The notes beneath the pieces are model-generated. The model was given only the letters and a program-made list of their open reading frames with translations, was not told the origin of the DNA and did not search any database. A stretch of DNA of 64,000 nt from Jaltomata sinuosa (taxonomy: Eukaryota > Streptophyta > Magnoliopsida > Solanales > Solanaceae). Of the stretch, positions 23,050 to 34,187 are shown one piece after another. The first letter of the stretch is position 1; each line of letters opens with the position of its first letter. The position numbers were made by a program, and so were the translations under genes. Location: assembly GCA_003996215.1 (NCBI GenBank), contig QJPP01003463.1:62001-126000 (forward strand), written 5' to 3'.

Positions 23050-23640
23050 GTGGCGCAACCTACCAGGAAAGTTGCTCAGATTGATGATCAAGATCACTAT
23101 TATGCTTTTCCAGAAAAGTCTAGGACTGAGGCATCAGACACGGTAATCACAGGTACAATTCTAGTCTGTGATAGGATGACTTTTGTACTTTTTGACCCAG
23201 GTTCTACGTACTCGTATGTTTTTGTAAAATTTGCTTTGGGTATGGATTTGATTTGTGATATCCTTGATTCCCCTATCCATATTTCTACCCCAGTTGGAGA
23301 GTCCGTAATAGTGACTCATATTTATCGTACTTGTCATGTGGTATTTGTGGGGCTGTAGACTTGGGTAGATTTGGTTATTCTAAGCATGATGGATTTTGAT
23401 GTTATATTAGGTATGACTAGGTTGTCTCCATGTCATACGATGTTGAATTGTAATACTAAGACTGTGATGCTAGAAATTTTGTGTAAGGATAGGCTAAAGT
23501 GGGAAGGTGTGTACAAGCTCAAGCCTGCTAAGATCATATCATTTGTTCGGGCTAGGAAGCTAGTGGGGAGAGGGTGTTTGGCCTTCTTGGCTCATCTCTG
23601 GGATGATAGTATGGAGTCCCTATCAATTGAGTCAGTTCCG
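23050..23640 (+). pseudogene. pol: Aspartic protease region of pol
   Basis: The protease would cut the Gag-Pol polyprotein inside the particle. The catalytic motif DPGST is intact near 23197 and the second conserved block reads DFDVILGM near 23395, with Thr-Arg in place of the usual Asn-Trp. A TAG at 23356 interrupts the domain. The frame is otherwise continuous from 23050 to 23802. Confidence 0.85.
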
Positions 23641-24540
23641 GTTGTTTTGGTGTTTCATGAGGTGTTTTTGGTGGATTTGCCTAGTATGCCTCCAAAAAGA
23701 GACATTGATTTTTGTACAGACTTGGAGCCGGGCACTCGCCAAATTTTTATTCTTCCTTATCATATGGCTCCATCAGAGTTGAGAGAACTTATGACTCAGC
23801 TTTAGGAACTCTTAGATAAGGGTTTTATCCATCTCAGTGCTTCACTTTGGGGTGCTCCAGTATTGTTTATGAAAAAAAAGGATGTTAGTATGCGGATGAG
23901 CATAGACTACATGAAATTGAACAAGGTTACCATCCAAAACAAGTAACCTTTACCCCGTATAGATGATCTCTTTGACCAATTACAGGTTGCGTCTGTGTTT
24001 TCAAAAATTGACTTAAGGTTACGGTACCATCAGTTAAAGATTAGGCTCGAGGACATCCCTAAGACTGCTTTTCAAACTCGATAAGGGCATTAGAGTTCCT
24101 AGTGATGTTGTTTGGGTTGACCAATGCACCGGCAGGATTCATGAGTTTGATGAATGGGGTATTTAAGTCTTATCTGAATTCGTTCGTCATTGTGTTTATA
24201 GATGACATTTTGATCTACTCCAAGAGTATGGAGGAGCATGTTGAGGATCTCCGTATTGTGTTGGATATCTTGAGGCACCAGAAACTATATGCAAAGTTTT
24301 CTAAAGTGTGAGTTTTGGTTGACTTCAGACGCCTTCTTAGGGCATGTGGTGTCAGAAAAGGGGGTGATGGTGGATCCCCATAAGATTGAGGCAGTTAAGA
24401 GTTGGGTCCGTCCTAACTCTGTGACTAAGGTGAGAAGTTTTGTGGGGCTTGCAGGCTACTACCATAGATTTATCAAGGATTTTACGTCCATCACTACTCA
24501 CTTGACAAGGTTGACTCAGAAAGAGGTACCGTTTGTGTAG
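23641..24540 (+). pseudogene. pol: Reverse transcriptase region of pol
   Basis: The RT copies element RNA into DNA. Visible blocks are PYHMAPSELRELMTQL, LDKGFIH, SIDYMKLNKVT, LFGLTNAPAGFM and the catalytic FIDD at 24195-24206, followed by the connection block LAGYYHRFIKDF. Stops fall at 23803 (CAG to TAG), 23944, 24080-24100 (two) and 24538 (TGG to TAG). Frameshifts lie near 24100 and 24300. The active-site aspartates survive but no intact domain can be translated. Confidence 0.9.
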
Positions 24541-25017
24541 TCCGATAAGTGTGAGGAGAGCTTCCAAAAGCTCAAGACACTTCTCACTACAACTCCCATT
24601 CTATCATTGCCGATTGAAGGTAAGAATTTTGTTGTGTATTGTGATGCTTTATATTTGGGTTTGGGTGTTGTATTAATGCAGGACAGAAATATCATAGCTT
24701 ATGCTTCAAGGCTGTTGAAGCCTCATAAGAAGAATTATCCAACCCACGAACTGGAGTTGGAAGCGGTGGTTTTTGCACTCAAAATATGGAGACACTATCT
24801 CTATGGTGTCAAGTGTGAAGTGTTCACCAATTATCAGATTATGCAACATATTTTCACTCAGAAGGACTTGAATCTGAGGCAGAGGAGGTGGATGAAGTTG
24901 CTGAAAGATTATGATGTGACCATCTAGTACCATCCGGATAAGACTAATGTGGTGGCAGACGCATTTAGCCAGAAGACCATCAGCATGGGCAGTTTGGCTT
25001 GTTTGAGGGTGTTCAAA
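24541..25017 (+). pseudogene. pol: RNase H region of pol
   Basis: RNase H removes the RNA strand during replication. The first catalytic Asp (CDAL, 24643-24645) and the Glu (THELELEAV) are present. The third acidic position reads FTN at 24829-24831, where the sister element has FTD, a GAT to AAT change expected to kill activity. A TAG replaces a Gln codon at 24925. The typical end block VVADAFSQKT follows. Confidence 0.88.
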
Positions 25018-26337
25018 TGACCATTGGCAAAGGAGATTCGGGCTCTAGAATCTAAGTTCATGCAACTGGGCATCTCAGAATAGGGTTGAGCGTTGGTCAG
25101 TATTGAGGTCAAATCCACTTTCATAGAATAAATAAAGGCCAAACAGTTTCAAGATGCACAGTTGAACAAGCTTCGGAGCAAGGTAATATCCGGAGAGGCC
25201 AGGGATGTCACGTTGGATGCTGGTGGGGTGATGAATTTCAAAGGGAGGATTTGTGTTCCTCGGGTTGATAACATAATTCAAAAGGTACTGGCAGAGGCTC
25301 ATGGTTTGTGGTATTCGATTCATTCGGGCGTAACCAAGATGTACAAGGATTTGAGGCAACTTTACAGGAGGCTTGGGATGAAAAAGTACATAGGTGAATT
25401 CGTGTTCAAGTGTCAGAATTGTCAGCAGGTCAAGTATGAGCACCAAAGGCCTGTAGGACTGCTGTAGAGAATGCTCATTTCCTGAGTGGAAGTGGGAAAG
25501 GATAGCCATGGATTTTGTGGTGGGTCTTCCCAAGACCTTGGGAAAGTATGACTATTTGGGTCATTGTGGACAGGCTAACCAAGTTAGCTTATTTTATTCT
25601 GGTCAGGGTGGACTATAATTCACAAAAGTTGGCTAAGATCTATATTAAGGAGATTGTGAGACAGCATGTGGTACCACTATCCATTATTTCAGACAGGGGT
25701 ACGCAATTTACTTCTATGTTCTGGGTAAGTTACATGAAGAGTTGGGCGCTCAACTCACTTTTAACACAACATTCCATCCTCAGACAGACGGTCAATCGGA
25801 GAGGATAATCCAGTTATTGGAAGACATGCTGAGAGCATGTGTGATTGACTTTGGGTGTCATTGGGATCAATTTCAACCATTGTGTGACTTCTCATACAAC
25901 AATAGCTACCACTCTAGTATTGACATGGCACCATTTGAGGCGTTGTATGGGATGGGATGTAGATCACCCATAGGGTGGTTTGAGGTAGGCGATGTGAAGC
26001 CTTTGGGCATAGACTTGGTGAGGGAATCACATGAAAAAGTAAGAGGCATTCAGACCAAGTTACTAGCAGCCCAGAGCAGGTAGAAGAAGTACGCAGATCG
26101 CAAGCTGAGGGACATGTAATTTTAAGTTGGTGAGCAAGTGTTATTGAAGGTGTCACCAATGAAGGGGGTTATGCATTTTGGTAAGAAGGGCAAGCTCTGC
26201 TCTCAGTATATTAGTCCATTCGAGGTTTTGGAAATTATAGGGCCGGTGTCTTATAGGTTAGCACTGCCGCCCAGTTTAACGGGGCTCCATCCAGTCTTTC
26301 ATGTATCCATATTAAGGCGATACCACAGGAATGGAGA
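25018..26337 (+). pseudogene. pol: Integrase region of pol, C-terminus cut off
   Basis: Integrase inserts the DNA copy into the genome. The N-terminal zinc-binding residues are present (EAHGLWYSIH and KCQNC, 25295-25425). The DDE core shows IVDRLTK, IISDRG and TDGQSER. The GPY/F-like block KLCSQYISPFEVLE is near 26190 and FHVSILRRYH near 26300. The sequence stops at RNGD, where the next LTR starts, so the chromodomain end is lost. Stops include 25081, 25465 and 26081 (all CAG to TAG); frameshifts lie near 25505 and 25740. Confidence 0.88.
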
Positions 26338-29300
26338 TGTAATGACCCTTCCGGTTATCTCCATGTATACGTTTTTCCTTGAATCATTAGGGCTTGTTTG
26401 TAGTGGCCCCAAGTCATTTAAGGCTTGTCGAGACCGGTATTTCGGCGCCGGGTCCATTTGTTTGATCGTAAGGTTCTTTGATAAATTTTCTGAACATTGG
26501 GTCAAATGTCTCAGGGATTTTCTCTCAATATATAAAAAGTTAGAAGTCCCCCGAAATACCAAATCGAAGGTCTACGAGTCTGGTTTCCAACGCACAAAAC
26601 CTCACGTCCAACTGATCGCGGAGAAAAAAGTTATGACTGTGTTACCGCGGACTGTCTGGCAGAAAACGAGCTGCGAACCGGGTCACGAATCGGGTCGGGT
26701 TAAACTCGATTTAAAGCCTCAAATTCACGTTTTAAAATGCCGTTTCAGTTCTGAAACAGTGAGAAAACATAAGGGAGGGTTCCAAGAGAGTTCTTTAGTA
26801 TCTAAATCGTGCGATGGTGAGTTGCAAACTTAATTTAAGAATTTTATTAACATCGCGTGTATTTGAAAATATTTTATTTAAAAGTCGAATGTGGAAGAAA
26901 ATTATATTATTATTACCTTTTCAAAATATTTTAAAGGTTTATGGAAAATATTTTTGATACGATATAATTGTATATGTATTTATTTTATAAGGTTTTTATA
27001 CATTGTAATATTTTAACGGAGATAGTAAATTTAGTTATGTTGAAATTTATTATTATAATATAGTAGGTTTTATTCGAAATAATTTTCTATGAATTATGGT
27101 ATATTTAAAAAGTTATATTTATTATACCACGAATTTATGCAATACCTGAGTATATAAATAACGGGATAAAAATATTATTTTGTTGCCTTGTAATTGCCAC
27201 CTCCACTCCACGTGTAGGTGGAGGGAGTGGCCAGAAGCACTAACAGTTAATGGTGGCAGCATATAACTTAATCCTTCATAAATGGCATTAATGGGATTAA
27301 TGATCACTTTTTCCTTTCATTTGTTTGTTACTGTCATATGGGTGGTTAATAAATCCCTACTCATCACTTTCAATTGCCAAATGCAATTCTGGAGCCTTTT
27401 CATGTATATGCTTGCAAATACGTATTCACGTTAGTAAGGAATACTTTTCCCAGTCAAGTTATTCGAGTCCGAGTTTGATTTCATTTCGGAGCTTTCTCGG
27501 AGAGGTTCAAGCTTATCGTCGGACGACAGGTAGTTTACGATTTATTTTCCTTAGACTCCACATATATAGAATAAAATTGTATTAATGGGCATCCTTGGGT
27601 TGGTTTATTAGGTTGGTACCACAGACCTCGACCGCTTTATTCATGTCCGCCTACTTTTGTTCCTCCATTGCTTGTAGTATTTGCCGATATATTTTATTTA
27701 CCCTTGTGGTCCTGTGAGGCCTTGTTGACTCTGGAACATAGAAGGTGGGATTTTGGGAATGTCCGCGAGTACCGGGCATAGAATTATCCTTCTAGGCTGG
27801 TTATGCTTGCTGAGTAGCTGTGGGCCTGTGCAGGGTCGATAGGTTGATTGTGAGCTGCTGGGCAGCTATTGTGTGTGATCATACCATTTCCATGCATATG
27901 AAGAGGTTTTATCCATGTTTTACTATGGTTTTGGCTTCGGGCCCAACGACACTATTTTCTAAACCTTGCATGGCCCGGAGGGGCCCTTTTTTATGGAAAT
28001 AATTTGGAAATGGTTTGATTTAACTTGTGAATATTCCTGGGTAAAAGGAAGTAAAATTATGTTTTAAATCATCAGTTTTATGATTAACGCTAGACTCGGC
28101 AGGGCCGGGGTGCTAGTTGAGTTTTCTTGTTACTTGAGATGATTTTTAGCCTCGGTCGGACCGAGCACCTGAGATGACTTTTTACTGTTTAGACCCGGTT
28201 ATTCCTGGGCACCCTTGGAGGAGTTTTTGAGATATTTTCCTACTACTTTAGTCCAAGACAGGGTCTGGGCATTGCATATTCGAGACTGGGTCTCTATCCT
28301 GATACCGGACTTGCTTCCGAACGACATGTTCTGATACTGAGTTTTAGTATGGGGTCTTGGACCTCCATGGACCTTGCCATCCGGGCCAGGGGCTACGGGC
28401 TGCGTGTGGCGGAGGAGGGGTATACGGTGGAGTAGAGGTATACGGGCAGTGTCCTTCCATGGAACCTACCTGCTGGGCCGGATCGGCGCCGGAGGAGGTA
28501 CATACAGAGATACCATTTCACTTGAGATCTTCATGCATCATATCATTCATTGTTCGAGGCTCCACCCTTGTTTGTTTTTTGTTGATTGTACGCTCCGGTA
28601 GTATGGGATGCCGGAGGGTTTGTTTTCACTTGTTTGTGTTCCTCGGTTGTATGGGCGGCCGGGGGACTGTAGGTAGACTTTTGCTATTTACTTACAGAAT
28701 TTTCCCTTTATGGATAAGTATGAGATTGGTTACTGCTAGACTGTTAGTTTCTGGATTTGAGATTGATATGATTAGTTGAGTTTGATTCATGTCTCTGAGC
28801 ATGCCTATCATTACTCTTTCTCTTCTTCTTACAGCTTGAGGTTACCGGTATACACGTCCATTTTCGTAACTTATTTGTATACACTGTTATTGCAAGGACC
28901 CCAGGTGCGTTATTTCTTACTTTCACCTGTGCCTATGGTGTGTGAATATTCTGCTACTGGCCCTCATATGTGGTTCTGTTGATTTCCCTCTGGGCTAGTT
29001 CCCTGTGTACCTTTCATTGATTTCTGTGACTGCTTGCTTCTATTCTGTCTATTACTACGCTTTTATCTTATATGTGCCCAGTCGGCCTATGATACCTACT
29101 GGGTACTTTATGCTTCGCATTTGGTGCTCACCCCTACCCCCCTGCATCTTTGGGTGCAGATCCTAGCGTGGGCCATCACCGTTAGATCGCTGTGACTCGT
29201 GCTTGGAGATCTGTTGGGGACTACTTCAGACTGAGGGTGAGCTCTTGGCGATCGGAGCTTAGCTTTAGTTTATCTTTTGCCTTATGTACTCTATTACCAT

Positions 29301-29558
29301 TCTGAGACATCTGTATATATTCTTTTGGATCGTTTGCACTCCATGTATGTAGTTTTGGCTCTATACTATGATACCAGGTCTTGGGGTTTGGTTTAGTTTC
29401 CGCATATGTATATATTTATATCCCTTTTATCTATTTTATTCGTCTTGTTCCCTTATTTGCTAGATAGTAGCCCATTACTAACTGTTCTGGGCTACGGGGA
29501 TTGGTTCACCTACCGGGGGTTGTAGGTGCCGTCATGACCGAGAAATTGGGTCGTGACA
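26338..29558 (+). mobile_element. 5' LTR of a second gypsy family inserted in the chromovirus
   Basis: Begins TGTAATGACCC exactly where pol breaks off and ends GGGTCGTGACA four bases before a primer site; 3221 bp. The start matches 54934 onward. The sequence is unlike the CCGCTATAGCGG-bearing LTRs. It holds a CACGTG G-box at 27209-27214 inside a hairpin-capable CCACTCC/GGAGTGG tract, and a perfect odd palindrome CTCGGTCGGACCGAG at 28151-28165. No coding sequence is recognised; the ORF 26138-26833 merely runs from pol into this LTR. Confidence 0.85.
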
Positions 29559-29561
29559 ACT

Positions 29562-29574
29562 TGGTATCAGAGCT
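29562..29574 (+). promoter_or_regulatory. Primer binding site
   Basis: TGGTATCAGAGCT follows the LTR end by three bases; initiator-Met-tRNA type. Confidence 0.9.
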
Positions 29575-29771
29575 TTAGGTTCACCGGTGTCATCGGTATA
29601 GGAGCCAATGTCTAGTAGAGTCCTGCAGATCGGGGCGGAGACGTCCGTACTCAATCTTTGGGAGGCTACAGTGACATTTTAGGAAATTTGACTCTTTCAT
29701 TGCTTCTGTGTCGTGCGTGGAACCCATGAAGTTTCTAGAAATCTCATTTGTTCTACTTCATCCTTCCGCAG

Positions 29772-30194
29772 ATGGTTCGTACGAGATCATCGGCATCACT
29801 CGGAGATGAGCCTCCCACTCCAGCTCCAGCTCCAGCGCCAGCTCCAGCGCCAGCTCCAGCGCCAACTCCAACGCCAACTCCAGCGCCAGCTCCAGCGCCA
29901 GCTCCAGCGCTAGCTCCAGCGCTAGCTCTAGTGCCCACTTCTGTGCCAGCTCCAGCCGCAACTCAGTCTCCAGATATTCGAGGATTACTATTACAGCTTT
30001 TGGATATGATTGGAGAGCGGCCTTCCGAGGTAGCGCAGACATCCGCTCAGGGGGCAGCCCTGGGTGCACAGAGCTTAGGAGAGAAGCCGACTACTATGGC
30101 TCCCCATGTGGAGGTCATTCCGGTTCTATCTGTTGCACAGCCTCTTGCTCCTCGCCCAGTTATGACAGAGATAGAGCCCTTTATACAGACCTTT
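29772..30194 (+). pseudogene. gag: gag N-terminus with Pro-Ala repeat, truncated
   Basis: The start is placed at the ATG at 29772, preceded by CCGCAG as in the chromovirus gag. About 15 residues are followed by a Pro-Ala/Pro-Thr repeat (roughly residues 16-70) and then a less repetitive part with LLLQLLDMIGERPSE. The reading frame is open until foreign sequence begins near 30195, long before the capsid core or zinc knuckle. The Pro-Ala tract is low complexity and would be flexible. Confidence 0.7.
29815..29945. repeat. CCAGCTCCAGCG minisatellite inside gag
   Basis: A 12-bp unit, CCAGCTCCAGCG and variants, repeated about ten times. It keeps several frames open on both strands; only the plus frame in phase with gag is meaningful. 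Confidence 0.9.
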
Positions 30195-32241
30195 TGTTGA
30201 TCAATATTGATCACAAAAAGCTGGAAAACATTCTCTCTTATCTCCTTTCCTTTTGGCAGCCCCTCTCTCCCTTTAGGGTTCTAAGAAGATCAAGATTCAT
30301 TCAAGCTTAAGGTGAGTAAAACAACTTGTTATCTTGGTATTAATCTACTACATATATCTAGGATATCCTATGGTAAGAAAGACATGAACTATGACAACCC
30401 CTTTCTTAAGATTTAACACATAGAAATTGTGTAACAATTAAGAGATTTCTTCTTCTCTTGTTGGTGTATGTGTAGGGGGTACTTAAGCTTTTCAAGGCAT
30501 CAATAAAAAGAGGATTAAAACACCCCTTCAAGTGTGGTAATTACTCTGCCCATAATCATATTTTTGGATTGAAGTTCGAATGGACAATTGTTGTTGAATT
30601 GTTGTTAAGAACTCACGGGACGGCGATCGGAAGCCGTGGGTTCAATGTGTTGCTATTGTATTTCGGCATGGTGAGTTGTGTAGGGGCTGTTTGATGTGTT
30701 TTGTATTATTGGAGGCAGTAGGTTGGTGTGTGTGTGATGTGTATTGGACAGGGGAGAAAGGTGTGACAATACACTTTTAATAAATCTGCCCGGGAAATGT
30801 TTAGCTACTGTTTTGGAAAGGTTGCATCAGGTTTAAGAGCTAATATTATATTTATTATACCCTTGTGTTGTATATTAAGTTAATAAATGAAAGTACAAGT
30901 TGTGGTAAGCGCAATCTTCGGAAGGAGCGAGGTATGTTAAGGCTTCTTTATTCCTTATCGGCATGAATCTAGAAATAGAACTCTAAATCTTCGAAAGAAG
31001 GAATTTGAGTATTCTGTTGTAAGAGAGATGATTTGGTAACTCAACAAGTCTTAAGGAACTAAGTTATACATTATGGTGATTCAAGTCGCCTTCTTATAAA
31101 AATCTGATTCTTTTTGCACGAAACGTAAGTTATCCTTTTGTCAAGTTTCTTCTTTGTATTGTGATCCCTAATCAAGCTTTAGAAAGTATAAAAGGAAAGT
31201 TAGCAAGTCAAATCCCCATTTATATGTGTTTGGTATGTTGAGTCCAACACCTAGTAATCCAAGGCTAAATAAGTTATCTAAATGAACCTTCATAAATAAC
31301 AAGAATAGCTTTGAAGGTCAATCTAGTAATACACTTATTATGCGTGGTTTGCGTGTTAGTGTGCACCGAGGTGCTACTGCCATATTGAGGCTATTATATA
31401 CATAGTGTGCACCAAGGTGCTACTTTCATATTGAGGCCATTATATACATAGTGTGCACCGAGGTGCTACTGCCATATTGAGGCCATTATATACATAGTGT
31501 GCGCCGAGGTGCTACTGCCATATTGAGGCTATTATATATAGGGTGCGCTGAGGTGCTATTGTGGTTCAGCGTAGGTTATAAAGAGTGAGTTGCGATGTGA
31601 GTTAATGCATGTGTTGTATTCTAAAAAGAATAAATAAGAAAGAGCTTAACGAGTCTTACCAATTACAGTTTACAAGTTTCATATTATATCTTGTTCAGAT
31701 TTACTACTTGCGACTTGATTTTATGTTTCTACCTTACATGACAGTACATTATTGTCGTACTGACATACCCATTGCCTGGTGGCGCTGCATTCATGCCTGC
31801 AGGTCCAGACAGACCTCATCAGTAGGAGTTGCAGAGTTCAGCTATTTTGGTAAGCTCCATTCTTCCTGGAGCTGACGAGTCAGAGGTCTAGCTTATATTT
31901 TGACCAGGTTATGTATATGTAAAGCTTATGGGTAGTCCAGGGCCCTATCCTGGATATGAGATATTTTACTTACTCCTAGAGGCTTGTAGACGTGTATATG
32001 TATATCAGTGTTGGGTATGCCCTTGTTGGCCTTGTTATTAGCTATCTACTATAATACTAGCCTTGTCGGCCTTGAGTTGTTTACCTACTATTGAGCTTTC
32101 AGTGTTTCAAATTGCTATTCTTAGAGACCTTGTCGATCTCAGACCCCCAGCAGGTTCAATAGAGATACACTCTATTTTGGCACCCTCGGCCTTTTGGGGC
32201 TCTGGGTGTAGGTCATGCCTCCCATGGTTTGGGGCATGACA
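30195..32241 (+). mobile_element. LTR portion of another gypsy family
   Basis: Ends TTTGGGGCATGACA at 32241 with the landmarks GACAGACCTCATCAGTAGG, GAGGCTTGTAGACG, GTTGGGTATGCCC and GGCCTTGTCGGCC in order, typical of gypsy LTR ends. The left edge is an abrupt junction with the gag fragment near 30195. The beginning resembles a leader (pyrimidine-rich, GGTGAGTAAAAC near 30311) rather than U3, so the LTR seems truncated. No TATA box or coding sequence was recognised. The right flank is minus-strand RNase H sequence. Confidence 0.55.
31353..31570 (+). repeat. 46-bp tandem repeat with GCACC-GA-GGTGC hairpin
   Basis: GTGCACC-type anchors at 31361, 31407, 31453, 31499 and 31543 give a 46-bp period (44 for the last). 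Each complete unit contains GCACCGAGGTGC or a near variant. Confidence 0.88.
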
Positions 32242-33936
32242 GATATAAGATATACGTATCATAGTCTTTCAGCAATTCAAGCCATCGACATTGTCGCAGG
32301 TTCAACTCTTTCTGTTTAAAAAATATATTAAAAGATCTTATGATTTGTATAAATATCAACATGAATTCCATAAAATAATTCCTTCAAGTCTTCAGGGAAT
32401 GAATAACTCTAGACAACTCTAACTTGTGGGTCAGATAGTTGTTCTCATGATTCTTTAACTGTCTAGAAGCATAAGCAATTACCTTACCAAGTTGCATTAG
32501 AACACAACAAAGCATGATGGCTGAAGTGTCACAATAAATTGCGTAGCCCTCTGGACCCTTTGGTAAGGTCAGAACTGGTGCTGAAGTGAATGTATTTCAG
32601 CTTTTGGAAACTCCATTCGCAAGCTGCGGTCCACTGAAACTTTTCTTTCTGAGTCAGCTTCATCAAGGGTGTTGAAAGTTAAGAGAATCATTCCATGAAC
32701 CTTCTATAGTACCCTGCTAACCATAGAAAGCAGATATTTGTTCTTAATAGTCACCTTGTTCAACTCTCCATAGTCTATACATATTTGCAGTGAGTCATCT
32801 TTCTTCCATACAAACAATATTGGCACACCTCATAGTGATGCACTAGGTCTAATAGAGCCCTTATCTAATAAATCTTTCAGCTCCTTCAATTCTGTTAGTG
32901 TTGTTCTATACAAGGGAATTAATATCAACTGGACATCTGGTAATATATCAATAGGAAAATTAATCTCCCATTCTAGGGAAATACCTGGAAGCTCATCTAG
33001 AAATACCTTTGGAAACTCATTTACCACTGGAATAGACTGAAGAGTCGGTGGCTTAGCATCAATATGTTGAACTTGGATAATATGGTAAATTCATCCTTGG
33101 CAATTATTTTCTTTGCCTGAAGATAGAAAAGAAACTTGTTCAAGTTGCCACATTACCCTTCCACTCCTGAACTATTTCCCTTGGAAAGTGGAATCTAATA
33201 GTTTTTGCTCAGCAGTCGACACTGCCGTAGTAAGATGCTAGCCAGTCCATGCCCATAATAATATCAAAGTCAAGCATCTTTAACTCTATCAGGTTTGTAG
33301 TAGTCTGACGAACAACAATCTCTACCATACAACCTCAATAAACCCTCATGGCAATAATAAAGTCACCAACTGGGGTAGACACAACAAAAGATCATTGAAA
33401 TTAGGACAGACTTTGTGTTTTATCAACCTATTAGTGCAGAAGTATGATTCTGGCATATGCTAGAACTAAATGCTCCCTCTCGGACTCGATCTCTACCTAA
33501 CAAAAAACTATGGCCCATTTTCTAATAGGCGTACTAAAGTAGATAGCCCAATTGTTGATCTGACCCTCTGCCCTGAACCTTGATGTTCCTTGAGTAGATA
33601 ATATCTATGTATATGACCCTCCTAGCCATAAGTATATCATGATGGGGACCCTTGACAGTATCTCATGGCATGTCATCTATCGTAAGTATCACAATTCAGC
33701 ACAACTGATCTAGACTTCTCTAGGATCTTGTACTATTGCAAGCTTGATGCTCGTGATCTCTCACCCAGACCTGGCCACCCCCAGTGATCCAACCTGCTAC
33801 CCTATGACAACTATGGTGAGGGCCTAGGTGGTCTTCCTGAATACCAATGTCTAGAACCACCATGAGCCTCTATCTGAAACCCCATGGGCCTAGCCCTCTT
33901 CTATTGCCCTCTCTTGTCCAACTTCATCTTTGATTG
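32242..33936 (-). pseudogene. pol: Gypsy gag-pol remnant with RT core deleted
   Basis: Read on the minus strand from 33936: a degraded zinc knuckle near 33680 (one Cys replaced by Tyr and a stop inside), the protease block DFDIIMGMDWLASYY near 33270, then FPKVFLDELPGI and LKDLLDKGSIRPSASL (33027-32830), and DYGELNKVTIKNKY (near 32770). The next block is LWLAGYYRRF (near 32720), so about 150 residues including the catalytic aspartates are missing. RNase H pieces (WTAACEWSFQKL, YCDTSA) follow and stop at LLKDYD next to the LTR at 32241. Many stops and shifts are present. Confidence 0.8.
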
Positions 33937-34166
33937 TGAACATATATTTATAACTTATAAGGACCGATAATTTTAATCTTTCGTGTATGACTCAAATAAC
34001 TCCATACACTAAATTATCAACTATATAGATAAAGGACACACATGTAGGCACATTGATCTATTTATAGAAATTTTATTAAATAGAATAAATAAAATAACCA
34101 GTCTTTACATAAGGATAAGAACATAATACTATAGCTAAACCACATGGTTAATAGTATATCCTAACA
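33937..34166 (-). mobile_element. 3' LTR of a copia element, minus strand
   Basis: On the minus strand it starts TGTTAGGATATAC after a purine tract (GTCTAAGTGAAAGAT, 34167-34181) and a stop codon at 34188-34190. A TG/CA end pair can be placed at 33937, giving 230 bp. TATAAATA occurs in it near 34060. The matching 5' LTR was not found near 47907. Confidence 0.6.
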
Positions 34167-34187
34167 ATCTTTCACTTAGACTTATAA

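Larger units (their letters stand above)
19225..26337 (+). mobile_element. Chromovirus (Ty3/gypsy) with 5' LTR and decayed gag-pol; 3' end missing
   Basis: Order is 5' LTR, tRNA primer site, gag, protease, RT, RNase H, integrase. This order is diagnostic of Ty3/gypsy. The integrase C-terminus has a GPY/F-type stretch and the sister element at 35733-45359 ends in a chromodomain-like segment, hence chromovirus (Tekay/Del-like; clade inferred). Pol stops at 26337, where a foreign LTR begins, and no 3' LTR of this element is in the window. Reading frame is broken by many stops and frameshifts, so it encodes no working protein. Confidence 0.9.

Noticed and set aside
26138..26833. 231-codon ORF, one of the longest in the window
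   Set aside because: The first 66 codons are the integrase end; the rest runs into the LTR inserted at 26338. It is a junction artefact, not a gene.
29753..30069. Minus-strand Gly-Ala and Glu-Leu repeat ORFs
   Set aside because: They are antisense shadows of the CCAGCTCCAGCG minisatellite in gag.
32242..33936. Integrated pararetrovirus instead of a gypsy element
   Set aside because: Protease, RT entry and RNase H blocks read as gypsy pol, and no movement-protein or coat-type region was seen.
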